From an uncultured Clostridia bacterium (lineage in GTDB: Bacteria; Bacillota; Clostridia; Christensenellales; Borkfalkiaceae): a stretch of DNA of 64,000 nucleotides. The translations under genes were made by a program, and so were the position numbers. Every line of letters starts with the position of its first letter. Position 1 is the first letter of the stretch. The notes below the pieces were generated by a model, which had not been told where the DNA came from, made no database searches, and saw nothing but the letters and a program-made list of their open reading frames with translations. The stretch covers positions 62,001-126,000 of the forward strand of contig CANQQY010000003.1 in the NCBI GenBank assembly GCA_947626105.1, in the 5' to 3' direction. Positions 32,670 to 40,733 of the stretch are shown in pieces.

Positions 32670-33997
32670 TTATTCTGTGGGGGTGAGTATTTTCGAGAGA
32701 GCCGCCGCCCCGAGTTCCTTGCCCTCCCTGATACACCGGATGTCCGTCTTTCCCGTGACTTTGATGTAGCGGCGGACGATGACGTCGACGTACTCCGGCG
32801 CGAGTTCCATCATGTAGCAGATCCGCCTCGCCAGTTCGCAGGCGATGAGCGTCGAGCCGCTCCCTCCGAAGAGGTCGAGAACGACGTCGCCGATGTTGCT
32901 CGAGTTTTCGAGGGCTTCCGTGATGAGCGCGATCGGCTTCATGGTGGGGTGTTCTTTTGATTTTGTGGGGCGGTCATACTCCCAGACGCTCGTCGTGTGG
33001 TATTTGCCGCGCCCGTAGAATTTGTGGCGGACGTTCCAGCCGTAGGCGATGGGCTCGTGCTGGTAGTTGTAGTCGGCGCGGTTCAGGACGATCGACTGCT
33101 TTTTCCAGACGAGCGTGTGCTTCACTTTCCAGCCCGCCGCTGACATTGCGAGCATCATCTCGACGTGCATCGGGCCCTGAGGCATACAACAATAGAACGC
33201 GCAGTTCTCCTTTGCCGCCGCCCTCATGTTTTCAAACGCGGGCCGCCAGAGCCGAGCCGCCGCCTCGTCGTTCGAGGCGAAGGAGTCGTTGAGGATCTTC
33301 GCACGGTCTCCTTCGACTCCTGTGTAGTCGACGTTGTACGGGGGATCGGTGAATACGAGATCCGCTAATACCCCCCCGTCAGCAGTTGGACGGTCGCCGC
33401 GTCCGTGCAGTCGCCGCACATGACGTGATGATCGCCGAGGATCCAGATGTCCCCGGGACGGCTTACGACTTCCTGCGCCGCTTCCGGTGCATCGTCCGGA
33501 TCCGCCTCGAGTTCCGCGTTCATGGCGGCGGAGAGGGCGGCGGCGATGTCGGTGTACTCTTCCACGCTGTAGCCCGTCCGCTCGATGGGGAGATCTTCGG
33601 CTCCGATTTCCTCGAAGAGCGCGGCGAGTTGCTTCTCATCCGCTTCCGAGAGTTCTGCGATCTTATTGTCTGCCATGAGGTCGGCGATCTCCGCCGCCTC
33701 CGAGTCGTAGTTTTGGAAGTCCACGGGCACCTCCGCCAGATCCTCATGAAGGGCGGCGAGAAGTCGGCCGTGTCCTTTGACGATGAAGCCGGAGCGGTTG
33801 GAGACGGTGATGGGGTTCCGCCAGCCGTTCCCGCGGATGACCGCCCCGAGGCGGGCGATCTGCTCGTCCGGGTGGCGGTTCGGGTTCTTCGGGTTCGGCT
33901 TGAGGTCGCCGATGGGGATGATCGCGTCGTGGGCGCAGTAGACGGGGATCCCGTCCGCGTATGCTCTGGCCGCAGTTGCTTCGGTTTTCTTTTTCAT
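32670..33997 (-). pseudogene. ParB/Srx-DNA methyltransferase fusion, frameshifted at a G7 tract
   Basis: Encodes an N-terminal ParB-like domain (DLKPNPKNPNRHPDEQIARL, GFIVKGHGRLLA) and a C-terminal beta-class adenine/cytosine-N methyltransferase (catalytic DPPYNVDY, SAM-binding DLFGGSGST). The frames are joined at G7 (33371-33377): the upstream part ends LLTGGY-stop. One extra G restores LTGGVLADLVFTDPPYNV and gives 442 residues, close to its intact 444-residue neighbour. It may be a true mutation, a phase-variable switch, or a homopolymer reading error. The ATG at 33997 follows GGAGGGAACGT. Confidence 0.85.
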
Positions 33998-34299
33998 ACG
34001 TTCCCTCCCTGAAGGCGGCGGTGAAGCCGCTCGATCTTTTCCGCCTTTATCTGGGCGGCGGCTTTGAGCCCGTTCTTTTCAACGTCCTCGGAGAAGATCA
34101 GCCCGATCTGCTCGAGCATGATGCTCACGTCCGCCGCCTCTTCCATGACGTGCTGGACCGTTTCCGGCGTTCTGGATCTGACCGCCTTTGCGATCGCTTG
34201 CTGGAGTTCCGCGAGTTCTTCCACCGCGACGACGAGTTGCATGGTTTCGCCCCACTTGCCGATCGCCGCCTCGTAGATCTTTTTCTCTTCTTCGTTCAT
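33994..34299 (-). CDS. MazG-like nucleotide pyrophosphohydrolase
   Basis: A 101-residue all-alpha NTP pyrophosphatase of the MazG/dUTPase superfamily. It has VVAVEELAELQQAIAKAVR and HVMEEAADVSIMLEQI; the two acidic motifs (EELAEL and EEAADV) bind magnesium. It probably removes selected nucleotides from the pool. It sits between the two ParB-methyltransferase genes, overlapping the first by 4 bases. Confidence 0.82.
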   Translation of the reverse strand: MNEEEKKIYEAAIGKWGETMQLVVAVEELAELQQAIAKAVRSRTPETVQHVMEEAADVSIMLEQIGLIFSEDVEKNGLKAAAQIKAEKIERLHRRLQGGNV

Positions 34300-34315
34300 G
34301 GTTGCCTCCTTGCCG

Positions 34316-35650
34316 TCACGCTTCCACGGAAGTGAAGATCCCGGCGTATTCTTCTGGAGTCGCTTCCTCGCCGCGTCTGATGAGTTTCACGCCGTCCCTG
34401 TCGCCCGTGAGTTCTATGTAGCGGCGGACGATGACGTCGACGTACTTCGGCTTGAGTTCCATCGTGTAGCTCTCCTGCCCGAGTTTTTCCGCCGCCGCCA
34501 TCGTGGGACCGCTTCCGCCGAAGGGATCATAAACGCCGCGGGCGAAGTCGGTATTGTCGAGAAGTTGCTCGAAAAGTTCGAGGGGCTTCTGCGTTTCGTG
34601 GAGTTCGTTGTTCGTCCTGCTGCACTCGATGACGTTCCCGTAGCCCTTGTGCCCGTCGAAGTGCGTTTTTTGCCGCGCTCCGAAGCAGATCAGCTCGTGC
34701 TGCGATCTCCATCCGCTCCCCATGCCCGGTGTTTTCTTGTTCCAGACGATCATCGACTTGACGCCGAAGCCCGCGCTCTCCGTGAGGTCGAAGAGATATA
34801 CCCACATCCGCCAGTCCGTGAAGATATACGAGTAGAGGCAGGGGATGTCCGCGAGTGCCTTGCTGATGAGGTTCTGGTAGCCGCGGGTGCTCAGGATGTC
34901 GTTCTCGATCATCGGAAGTTTCCCATCCGCCCGCATCGTGCCGATGCTTCCGCGGGCTTTGTCGCTTTCCTTCGAGCCGCCCGAGCAGTACGGCGGATCT
35001 GTCATGAGGATCTGCGGCATCGCACCGTCGAGGAGTGCCGCCTTGTCGTCCGCATTTGTGCAGTCGCCGCACATGACGCGGTGTTTGCCCCCGAGGATCC
35101 AGATGTCCCCACGCCGCGTTACGGGTGTTGCAGGGGGTTCAGGAGCCGCGTCGTCGCTTCCATCGTCGTCTGTATCGAAGGCGGAAGAGAGGGCGGCGGC
35201 GAGTTTTTCGCTCTCTTCCTGCGTGTAGCCGGAGAGCCCGAAGTCCAGATCGGACGCGGCGATGGTTTTGAAGGCATCGACGAGAAGTTGCTCGTCCCGC
35301 TCCGCGAGTTCCGCGATGCGGTTGTCTGCCGTCAGATCCGCGAGTTCCGCCGCCTCCGAGTCGTAGTCTTGGAAGTCGACTGGCACCTCTGCCAGTTCTT
35401 CCAGTTCCGCCGCCAGAAGTCGACCGTGCCCCTTGACGATGAAGCCCGACCGCTTCGAGACGGTGATTGGGTTCCGCCAGCCGTTCCCCCGGATGATGGC
35501 ACCGAGCCGCTCGATCTGCTGCGTCGGGTGCTTGTTCGGGTTCTTCGGGTTCGGCTTGAGTTCACCGATGGGGACGATGGCATCGTGGGCGCAGTAGACG
35601 GGGATCCCGTCCGCGTAGCCCTTCGGGCCGTTCTTCTTTTTTTCAGCCAT
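34316..35650 (-). CDS. ParB/Srx-DNA methyltransferase fusion, intact
   Basis: A 444-residue protein with a ParB-like N-terminal domain (GYADGIPVYCAHDAIVPIGE, GFIVKGHGRLLAAELEE) and a beta-class DNA methyltransferase: catalytic LMTDPPYCSGG (about 247) and SAM-binding VYDPFGGSGPTMAAAE. Class order (catalytic then SAM site) predicts N6-adenine or N4-cytosine methylation; no restriction enzyme is adjacent. Its N-terminus closely matches the frameshifted copy at 32670-33997. The start overlaps the SAM synthetase stop. Confidence 0.92.
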   Translation of the reverse strand: MAEKKKNGPKGYADGIPVYCAHDAIVPIGELKPNPKNPNKHPTQQIERLGAIIRGNGWRNPITVSKRSGFIVKGHGRLLAAELEELAEVPVDFQDYDSEAAELADLTADNRIAELAERDEQLLVDAFKTIAASDLDFGLSGYTQEESEKLAAALSSAFDTDDDGSDDAAPEPPATPVTRRGDIWILGGKHRVMCGDCTNADDKAALLDGAMPQILMTDPPYCSGGSKESDKARGSIGTMRADGKLPMIENDILSTRGYQNLISKALADIPCLYSYIFTDWRMWVYLFDLTESAGFGVKSMIVWNKKTPGMGSGWRSQHELICFGARQKTHFDGHKGYGNVIECSRTNNELHETQKPLELFEQLLDNTDFARGVYDPFGGSGPTMAAAEKLGQESYTMELKPKYVDVIVRRYIELTGDRDGVKLIRRGEEATPEEYAGIFTSVEA

Positions 35651-36728
35651 TGATCCAGTCCCCCTTGAAGTAGTGGCAGCCCCCGGCGATCTCCCTGTAC
35701 TTGCGGTGAAGGAGATCGAGGTGTTTGATGATGCCGCTCGGCGTGAGGTCATAACTTGCGGCGACCATCTCCGCGAGTTCCTTGTCGAACTTCCTGCGCC
35801 GCGTCCGGACGTTCACGCTCACCGGCTCGGCGACTCCGATCGCGTAGGCGAGTTGGACGTCAACGGCTCCGAGAGAACTGTCCGCCCGGAGAAGGTCGCA
35901 AGCGATCCTCCGCGCCATGTACGCGCCCGAGCGGTCCACCTTCGAGGGATCCTTCCCGGAGAACGCTCCGCCTCCCACGGGCGCATAGCCGCCGTACTGG
36001 TCGCAGACGATTTTCCGCCCCGTCAGTCCGCAGTCGGCAGCGGGCCCGCCGAGCGTCCACGGTCCCGCGGGGTTGACGATGATCTGGATCTCGGTTCTTT
36101 CGGCTATTCCGCAGGCACCGATGATCATGTCCCTGATGTAGCCCCGCACGAACTCGACCGCCTTCTTGGGATCCCCGTCGCAGAGGTCGGCGCGGTGGCA
36201 GGCGCTGACGAGTATCTTGCGGACGGATCTCATGTCTGCCGGCGCGTCGAGGTCGACGGTCACTTGGCACTTTGCGTCGCCGAGGAGGGGGCACTTCGGA
36301 AGGTCCTCCTTGAAGCCCTCGAGGATCATGATGATGTGGTTCGCCAGCCAGAAGCCGAAGGGGAGCATCCTCCCGGTGTCCGAGCAGGCGAAGCCGCTCA
36401 TCATGCCCTGATCTCCCGCTCCCTGCTGTTTGCCGCCGCCCACGCCGCGGGCGATCTCCGGCGACTGCGTTGTGACGATCTGCTTGACGTGCTTCGCCTC
36501 GTAGCCGAGATCCTTGTAGACGCCCCGAGCGATGGCTTCGTAGTCGACGGATGCGGCTGTCGTGATTTCTCCCGCGAGGACGATCTCGTCCGCCTTGACG
36601 AGCGTCTCGATGGCGACGTGGCTGTTCGGATCCTCCGCGAGGCAGGCGTCGAGGATGGCGTCGCTCACCTGATCCGCGACCTTGTCGGGGTGGTATTTGC
36701 TGACTTGCTCTGTGCTGAAAAGTCTCAT
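35643..36728 (-). CDS. metK: phage-encoded S-adenosylmethionine synthetase
   Basis: A 361-residue methionine adenosyltransferase making SAM from ATP and methionine. The ATP motif KYHPDKVADQVSDAILDA, the family signature GAGDQGMMSGFAC (about 104-116) and the P-loop-like GGGAFSGKDPSKVDRSGAYM are all present. It is somewhat shorter than usual chromosomal enzymes (about 390). It overlaps the intact ParB-methyltransferase gene by 8 bases, so the two are coupled; it probably supplies SAM to the four phage methyltransferases. The ATG follows AAGGAGGAGTAAACC. Confidence 0.94.
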   Translation of the reverse strand: MRLFSTEQVSKYHPDKVADQVSDAILDACLAEDPNSHVAIETLVKADEIVLAGEITTAASVDYEAIARGVYKDLGYEAKHVKQIVTTQSPEIARGVGGGKQQGAGDQGMMSGFACSDTGRMLPFGFWLANHIIMILEGFKEDLPKCPLLGDAKCQVTVDLDAPADMRSVRKILVSACHRADLCDGDPKKAVEFVRGYIRDMIIGACGIAERTEIQIIVNPAGPWTLGGPAADCGLTGRKIVCDQYGGYAPVGGGAFSGKDPSKVDRSGAYMARRIACDLLRADSSLGAVDVQLAYAIGVAEPVSVNVRTRRRKFDKELAEMVAASYDLTPSGIIKHLDLLHRKYREIAGGCHYFKGDWING

Positions 36729-36731
36729 GGT

Positions 36732-36917
36732 TTACTCCTCCTTCTTGCCGACTCCGCTCTTTGCGAGCGCGTCCTTTACGAGCGTTTCAAAGGTGCCGTC
36801 CGCGACGAGTTGCTTGATCGCCATGTCGACGGCGGCGTCGAGGATCTTCTCGGCGATTTTCGGTGCTGCCTGTGCCGCGATTTCGCGGGCGAGTTTTTCG
36901 TTTTGCTTTGTTTTCAT
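36732..36917 (-). CDS. small helical protein, unknown
   Basis: A 61-residue Ala/Lys-rich protein (LAREIAAQAAPKIAEKILDA), likely one or two helices. It lies 3 bases upstream of the SAM synthetase and has AAAAGGAGACAACC before its ATG. No family recognised. Confidence 0.5.
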   Translation of the reverse strand: MKTKQNEKLAREIAAQAAPKIAEKILDAAVDMAIKQLVADGTFETLVKDALAKSGVGKKEE

Positions 36918-36951
36918 GGTTGTCTCCTTTTGATTTCGACCTTCTGGCCGT

Positions 36952-37146
36952 TTATTTGTCGTATTTGCGCGGGCACCAGCGCGGGGCGTTCTTCACCGCG
37001 ATCTCCTTGCTGTGCCGCTGTGTCCGGCAGATGAGCCGAGCGCCTGCATTGACCGCGGCGGCGGCTCTCTGATCCTCGCAGTAGTAGCGGTTGACGCCGC
37101 TCGAGTATTCGACGAAGCGGCAGCTCGTACACTCTGAACACTTCAT
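36952..37146 (-). CDS. small cysteine-rich (zinc-binding) protein
   Basis: A 64-residue protein with Cys at 3, 6, 9 and later (CSECTSCRF, YYCEDQR, LICRTQRHS, RWCPRKY), spaced as in small zinc or treble-clef folds. The ATG at 37146 overlaps the previous gene stop and follows CAAGGAGGGCAAAGC. No known function; small Cys proteins like this occur in many phage early operons. Confidence 0.6.
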   Translation of the reverse strand: MKCSECTSCRFVEYSSGVNRYYCEDQRAAAAVNAGARLICRTQRHSKEIAVKNAPRWCPRKYDK

Positions 37147-37937
37147 GCTTTGCCCTCCTTGAGGCTTTCGCCATCCCAGTCCGCGCTGATCTCTTCCGTG
37201 TCGACGTACTCGTCGTTCCTGCTCGTCCGGAGCAGATAGCGGACGCGGCCGACCGGGTATTTGATCGCCGCGAGCATCTTCTCGAGACTTGCGATGGCAT
37301 CCGCCCGCGCTTCCTCGAGGTCGTCGCCGGAGATCTCGCACTCGATGGATCCGAGTCCCTTCATATCTTCCGGGAGATCTTCGCGCTCGAGTTCAATTGC
37401 GGCTGTGTAGGTCGGATGCTCTTCGTCCGGATCCTCTTCCGGAAGCGGCTCCGCCTCGCCGTTCACGACTCCGAGGAGAACCTTGTCGACGATCTCGTCG
37501 AACTTCGCGCGGTTGAAAAGCGCGACCGAGGTGTCCGGGATCGAAGTCGTCCACATCTCGTCGATGAATTTGTCGACCGCCTTCTTCAGGATCCCCGGGG
37601 CGAGTTGTGACGCCTCGCGGAAGGCGTGAAGGTATGCGTGGCCGACCTTCTCGGAGAGTTTCATCATCTTCTTGAGCAGTTTCGCGTCCATCTTGAAGCG
37701 GAGCGTCGAGAGGACGCGCGTCGTCTGCCCGAGCGAGATGGTGATGTTCCTGATCTCACCGTTCTCGTCGACGCGGTAGTTCTCCTGCTCGTCGAAGAGG
37801 CTCATCTGCGCCTTCGGCGTGAACTTCACGCTCATGGGGTAGGTCTCCGTCAGGATCTCGACGTCGAAGTTCGTCTCGTCCGCGCAAAATGTTTCCAGAT
37901 CCGCGACGGCTTGCTTGTAGTCAGATTGTGCGCTCAT
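37143..37937 (-). CDS. conserved phage early protein, unknown
   Basis: A 264-residue soluble protein starting MSAQSDYKQAVADLETFCAD, with YPMSVKFTPKAQMSLFDEQE and a repeated beta pattern, then a helix-rich middle (DAKLLKKMMKLSEKVGHAYL) and an acidic stretch (EEDPDEEHPTY). The SLFDEQ segment resembles a sliding-clamp-binding peptide (QxxLFD type), so contact with DNA polymerase clamp is possible. I do not recognise the family. The ATG follows AAGGAGGATGCAGAAA. Confidence 0.6.
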   Translation of the reverse strand: MSAQSDYKQAVADLETFCADETNFDVEILTETYPMSVKFTPKAQMSLFDEQENYRVDENGEIRNITISLGQTTRVLSTLRFKMDAKLLKKMMKLSEKVGHAYLHAFREASQLAPGILKKAVDKFIDEMWTTSIPDTSVALFNRAKFDEIVDKVLLGVVNGEAEPLPEEDPDEEHPTYTAAIELEREDLPEDMKGLGSIECEISGDDLEEARADAIASLEKMLAAIKYPVGRVRYLLRTSRNDEYVDTEEISADWDGESLKEGKA

Positions 37938-38212
37938 TTTCTGCATCCTCCTTTTGGTGCTTTCTTGAATTTGCCCGCGACGGGGCACGTCGCCCAGTGC
38001 GGGATGTAGCCGACGCCCGTCGCCTTTTGAAGATCTCCCTCGATCTCCGCCTTTGCGATGGTTTCGCCGTTCGGTGTGACGATGGTCGTGTGGCCCTTCT
38101 TGGTGTTCCAGTACGTCACCTGTTTCGGATCGCACGGCATCGCTCTCTTCCCGATCGTGCCGATCCAGATGATGGTCGCGCCACATCCGGCGCAAGTGTT
38201 TTTGTTTGCCAT
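37934..38212 (-). CDS. small protein with CxxC pair, unknown
   Basis: A 92-residue protein: NTCAGCGATIIWIGTIGKRA, MPCDPKQVTYW, HTTIVTPNGET and HWATCPVAGKF. It has Cys pairs likely to bind zinc, in the style of small phage 'DUF' proteins with the AMPCD motif. The start overlaps the next gene by ATGA. Function unknown. Confidence 0.6.
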   Translation of the reverse strand: MANKNTCAGCGATIIWIGTIGKRAMPCDPKQVTYWNTKKGHTTIVTPNGETIAKAEIEGDLQKATGVGYIPHWATCPVAGKFKKAPKGGCRK

Positions 38213-38223
38213 GATTTTCTCCT

Positions 38224-38550
38224 TTACTCGAATTTGATCTCTTCCTCGGCGGTCGGTATAGCCGCCGCCGGTTTGTGATAGAACTCCGCGAAGTCGATCC
38301 GGGCGCCGCATTTGAAGCAGTAGTGGATGTCCTCGCAGATGCCGCCGCCCCGTGCCGGATCGCTTTCATAGCAGGCGGCTTGGTATTCGCCGCATTTTGC
38401 GCAGTAGAAGGTGATCAGGCGGCCGTAGCCGTGCGTCATCGGGTTCTCCTTCGTCGTCATTACTTTGAGCCCGTGTGTGCCCGTCTGGCGCGTGATGTTG
38501 TGATTATAGCCCGGAAGATCTCCGGGGCGGCGGCGCTTGGTTTCGCTCAT
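38224..38550 (-). CDS. small zinc-ribbon-like protein, unknown
   Basis: A 108-residue protein with two Cys pairs (CAKCGEYQ and CFKCGARIDF) forming a probable zinc ribbon, in a low-complexity context. It overlaps the preceding gene in an ATGA and follows AAAGGAGAACGACAGGC. No family recognised. Confidence 0.55.
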   Translation of the reverse strand: MSETKRRRPGDLPGYNHNITRQTGTHGLKVMTTKENPMTHGYGRLITFYCAKCGEYQAACYESDPARGGGICEDIHYCFKCGARIDFAEFYHKPAAAIPTAEEEIKFE

Positions 38551-38999
38551 GCCTGTCGTTCTCCTTTCGGGCTCTTCAGGGCTTGCCCGCAGTTCGGGCA
38601 GAACTTCGGCATCCCGGCGATGGTGACGAGGGGCTTGTCGCAGTTCGGACAGCGTTGTTCGCTTGCCGCCTCGGGCGGGAAGCCGCCGACTCCCGTGACG
38701 ATCACTTCCTTCGGGATGAGCCGCTCCGCGTCCGGGCTTTGCACTTCCACCGTCCGCACGGCACCGCTGCCGAAGAGTTCGGAGAGTTTCGTGACGATCG
38801 CCTCCGCTCTGATCGGGCCGATGTCGTCGACCTGTTTCAGCGTTTCGCGGAAGGCGGTCATGAGGGCCTCGGGAGCCGCCGCCGCTTTCTTTCCTTCCTC
38901 GATGCCGCGGGCGTAGATCTCCGCCGCCCACTCGGTGATCTCCGAGCGCGTCATCTGCTTGATGTGCTTGAAGGTTTCCCTGTCGATTGTGAGTTTCAT
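38547..38999 (-). CDS. protein with HhH-like motif and C-terminal zinc ribbon
   Basis: A 150-residue protein. The N-terminal part is helical (LTIDRETFKHIKQMTRSEIT); DDIGPIRAEAIVTKLSELFG resembles a helix-hairpin-helix DNA-binding motif; the end has two CPNC knuckles (RCPNCDKPL, FCPNCGQAL), a zinc ribbon. It could be a DNA-binding early protein. The ATG at 38999 follows AAGGAGAAAAAC. Confidence 0.55.
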   Translation of the reverse strand: MKLTIDRETFKHIKQMTRSEITEWAAEIYARGIEEGKKAAAAPEALMTAFRETLKQVDDIGPIRAEAIVTKLSELFGSGAVRTVEVQSPDAERLIPKEVIVTGVGGFPPEAASEQRCPNCDKPLVTIAGMPKFCPNCGQALKSPKGERQA

Positions 39000-39018
39000 G
39001 TTTTTCTCCTTTTCGGTT

Positions 39019-39565
39019 TTATTCTGGCGCTTCATTTCCCCAGACGTCCCAGCCCGGCGCGGCGGATCTTGCGAAGAGTTCGATCCTCGGAAGGTCGCCC
39101 ATGAGTTGAACGATCCGCTCCCGGGCTTCCTCCGGCTTCTGGCTGTGCCTTTGCACCGGTGACATGATGACGCTGTGGACGGCTGCGCTGAGCCGCTTCG
39201 GTTTTCCTTTGATGGCGAGAAGGCAGATCTCGGAGTTGCTTCTCGTCCAGTTCCCGAGCCCCCAGAAGAGCCCGGAGCCGCGCTTGTTCTGCTTGATCCA
39301 GTTGAAGGCGATCGTTTTGTACTCGAAGCCCCACGCCTCGATGAGTTGGAGGGCTTCGCGTAGCATGGGGAAGGTCGCCCACATGAACAGAGCGCAGTCG
39401 TCGGCTGCTAACGCCCCCCCCGCGGCCCACGGGGAGCATCTTCAGATCTTCGATGCTCATGACGTCATAGTGCTTATTTGCCGCCGCCCGCGTCCCGCGG
39501 TTTTGATAGCCCCACGGGGGATCCGCGTAGATGATCGCGTACTTTTTGGAAGGGAAGGGGATCAT
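39019..39565 (-). pseudogene. MT-A70 DNA adenine methyltransferase 1, frameshifted at a G8 tract
   Basis: An MT-A70 family N6-adenine methyltransferase: start MIPFPSKKYAIIYADPPWGY (catalytic DPPW), SIEDLKMLPV, then, in another frame, LAADDCALFMWATFPML, GLGNWTRSNSEICLLAIKG and PGWDVWGNEAPE. The break is at G8 (39414-39421); seven or ten Gs would restore a protein of 181 or 182 residues. Both parts are well conserved, so the change is recent, reversible or a reading artefact. It overlaps neighbours by ATGA-type junctions. Confidence 0.85.
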
Positions 39566-40035
39566 GTGTCGCCTCCCGCTTTTTGCCTGCGGGCCGCTTC
39601 CCGCTCGTCGAGGATCCTCGACTGTTCTTCGGGCGGAAGTAGCTCGAACTTGAACGCCTCGATCTCGTTCATGAGCCGGCGCATGAAGTCGAACAGTATC
39701 GACGCCGCCGCCTGCTCCGGAAAAACGAGAGCCGCGATTTTTTCGTCCTTGTTCTCGATTGCCTCGACGATCTCCTTGTATTGCTTCTTGCTGATGAAGC
39801 CGTAGCCGTAGGCCTCGTGCGCTTCGTCGACTGTCCTGTATTCCCCCCGAAGGGCTCGCTCCTTGAGGATCATGTTCTTGCGGCGGACGTTTGCTCTGTT
39901 GTTGAGCAGTTTCAGCGTCCGCTCGAGGCGGCGGAGGAGTTGCTCGCGGGCCGCGATCTCGAGTTTGTTTTCCTCCTCGAGGTTCTTCTTGCTTCGGATG
40001 TTGATCCTGTTTTCGGTCGGTTCATTTTGTGCCAT
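39562..40035 (-). CDS. charged helical phage protein, unknown
   Basis: A 157-residue highly charged, helix-forming protein (NRINIRSKKNLEEENKLEIA, EQLLRRLERTLKLLNNRANV). Coiled-coil segments run over most of its length. The ATG follows GAAGGAGGCAGCATAA. It lies between two methyltransferase genes and has no recognised domain. Confidence 0.55.
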   Translation of the reverse strand: MAQNEPTENRINIRSKKNLEEENKLEIAAREQLLRRLERTLKLLNNRANVRRKNMILKERALRGEYRTVDEAHEAYGYGFISKKQYKEIVEAIENKDEKIAALVFPEQAAASILFDFMRRLMNEIEAFKFELLPPEEQSRILDEREAARRQKAGGDT

Positions 40036-40414
40036 TTATGCTGCCTCCTTCGTGGTTGCCATTACTGCCCCCCCCGAGAAGTTTCTCGATCAGGGAGATC
40101 TTCCGGGCGAGCGGTGCCGCCTTTGCTTCGACCTCGCGGAGTTGCGCCTCGATGGTCGGCTTGTAGTTTTCGAGCGCCTCCTTGATGAGGGCGTTCACTT
40201 CTTCCGCCTCGCTTGCCGCGTCCGCATTTGCCGCCGCCTTCTGCGGCTGCTTGCGCTTCTTCGGAAGGGTGCGGCCGTCGATGCCGCCCTTGATGAGTTC
40301 GTCGCGGATCTCGTCCGTTGTGCAGAGGTTCATCTGCGAGAGGATGGTGATCTGCTTCCTTTTGTCGGCTGCCTCTTTGTAGGCTCGCACGATCTCGCTT
40401 GTCGTCATTTCCAT
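40022..40414 (-). CDS. helical phage protein, ends in a G8 tract
   Basis: A 130-residue protein: TTSEIVRAYKEAADKRKQIT, TDEIRDELIKGGIDGRTLPK, then coiled coil. G8 (40068-40075) near the end encodes LLGGG; with nine Gs the protein would end LLGGGQ before the next ribosome site, as the compact gene layout would predict. It may be a DNA-binding helix-turn-helix protein, but that is not clear. The ATG follows AAGGAGGGACAGAC. Confidence 0.55.
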   Translation of the reverse strand: MEMTTSEIVRAYKEAADKRKQITILSQMNLCTTDEIRDELIKGGIDGRTLPKKRKQPQKAAANADAASEAEEVNALIKEALENYKPTIEAQLREVEAKAAPLARKISLIEKLLGGGSNGNHEGGSINGTK

Positions 40415-40426
40415 GTCTGTCCCTCC

Positions 40427-40714
40427 TTACTGTGCGACCTTCGCCCAGACGGCGATGCGCTTCCCGCTGCGGTCGCTGACTTTCTTCCCGACGACTTCGA
40501 TGATGCCCGCGTCCTTCATCTCGGTGAGGCGCGGGGCGACGAAGTTCCGGTCGAAGGTTGCGATCCTTCCGCGGGCGATCAGCGCGTTCACGATGTCGTC
40601 GACCGTCATCTTTCCATCCCCGAGCACCTCGAGGATCAGAGCGGCGCGGCGGCTCTTTTCCGGCACGATTGCCTCATGGCTTTCGCGTCTGGTTTCCATT
40701 GTGGTTTCGTCCAT
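40427..40714 (-). CDS. winged-helix-like phage protein
   Basis: A 95-residue protein with SRRAALILEVLGDGKMTVDD, IVNALIARGRIATFDRNFVA and PRLTEMKDAGIIEVVGKKV. The three-helix plus wing pattern suggests a winged helix DNA-binding fold, similar to small phage regulatory proteins. Start at 40714 (ACAGGAGGAACAAAAAG). Function unknown. Confidence 0.6.
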   Translation of the reverse strand: MDETTMETRRESHEAIVPEKSRRAALILEVLGDGKMTVDDIVNALIARGRIATFDRNFVAPRLTEMKDAGIIEVVGKKVSDRSGKRIAVWAKVAQ

Positions 40715-40733
40715 CTTTTTGTTCCTCCTGTTT

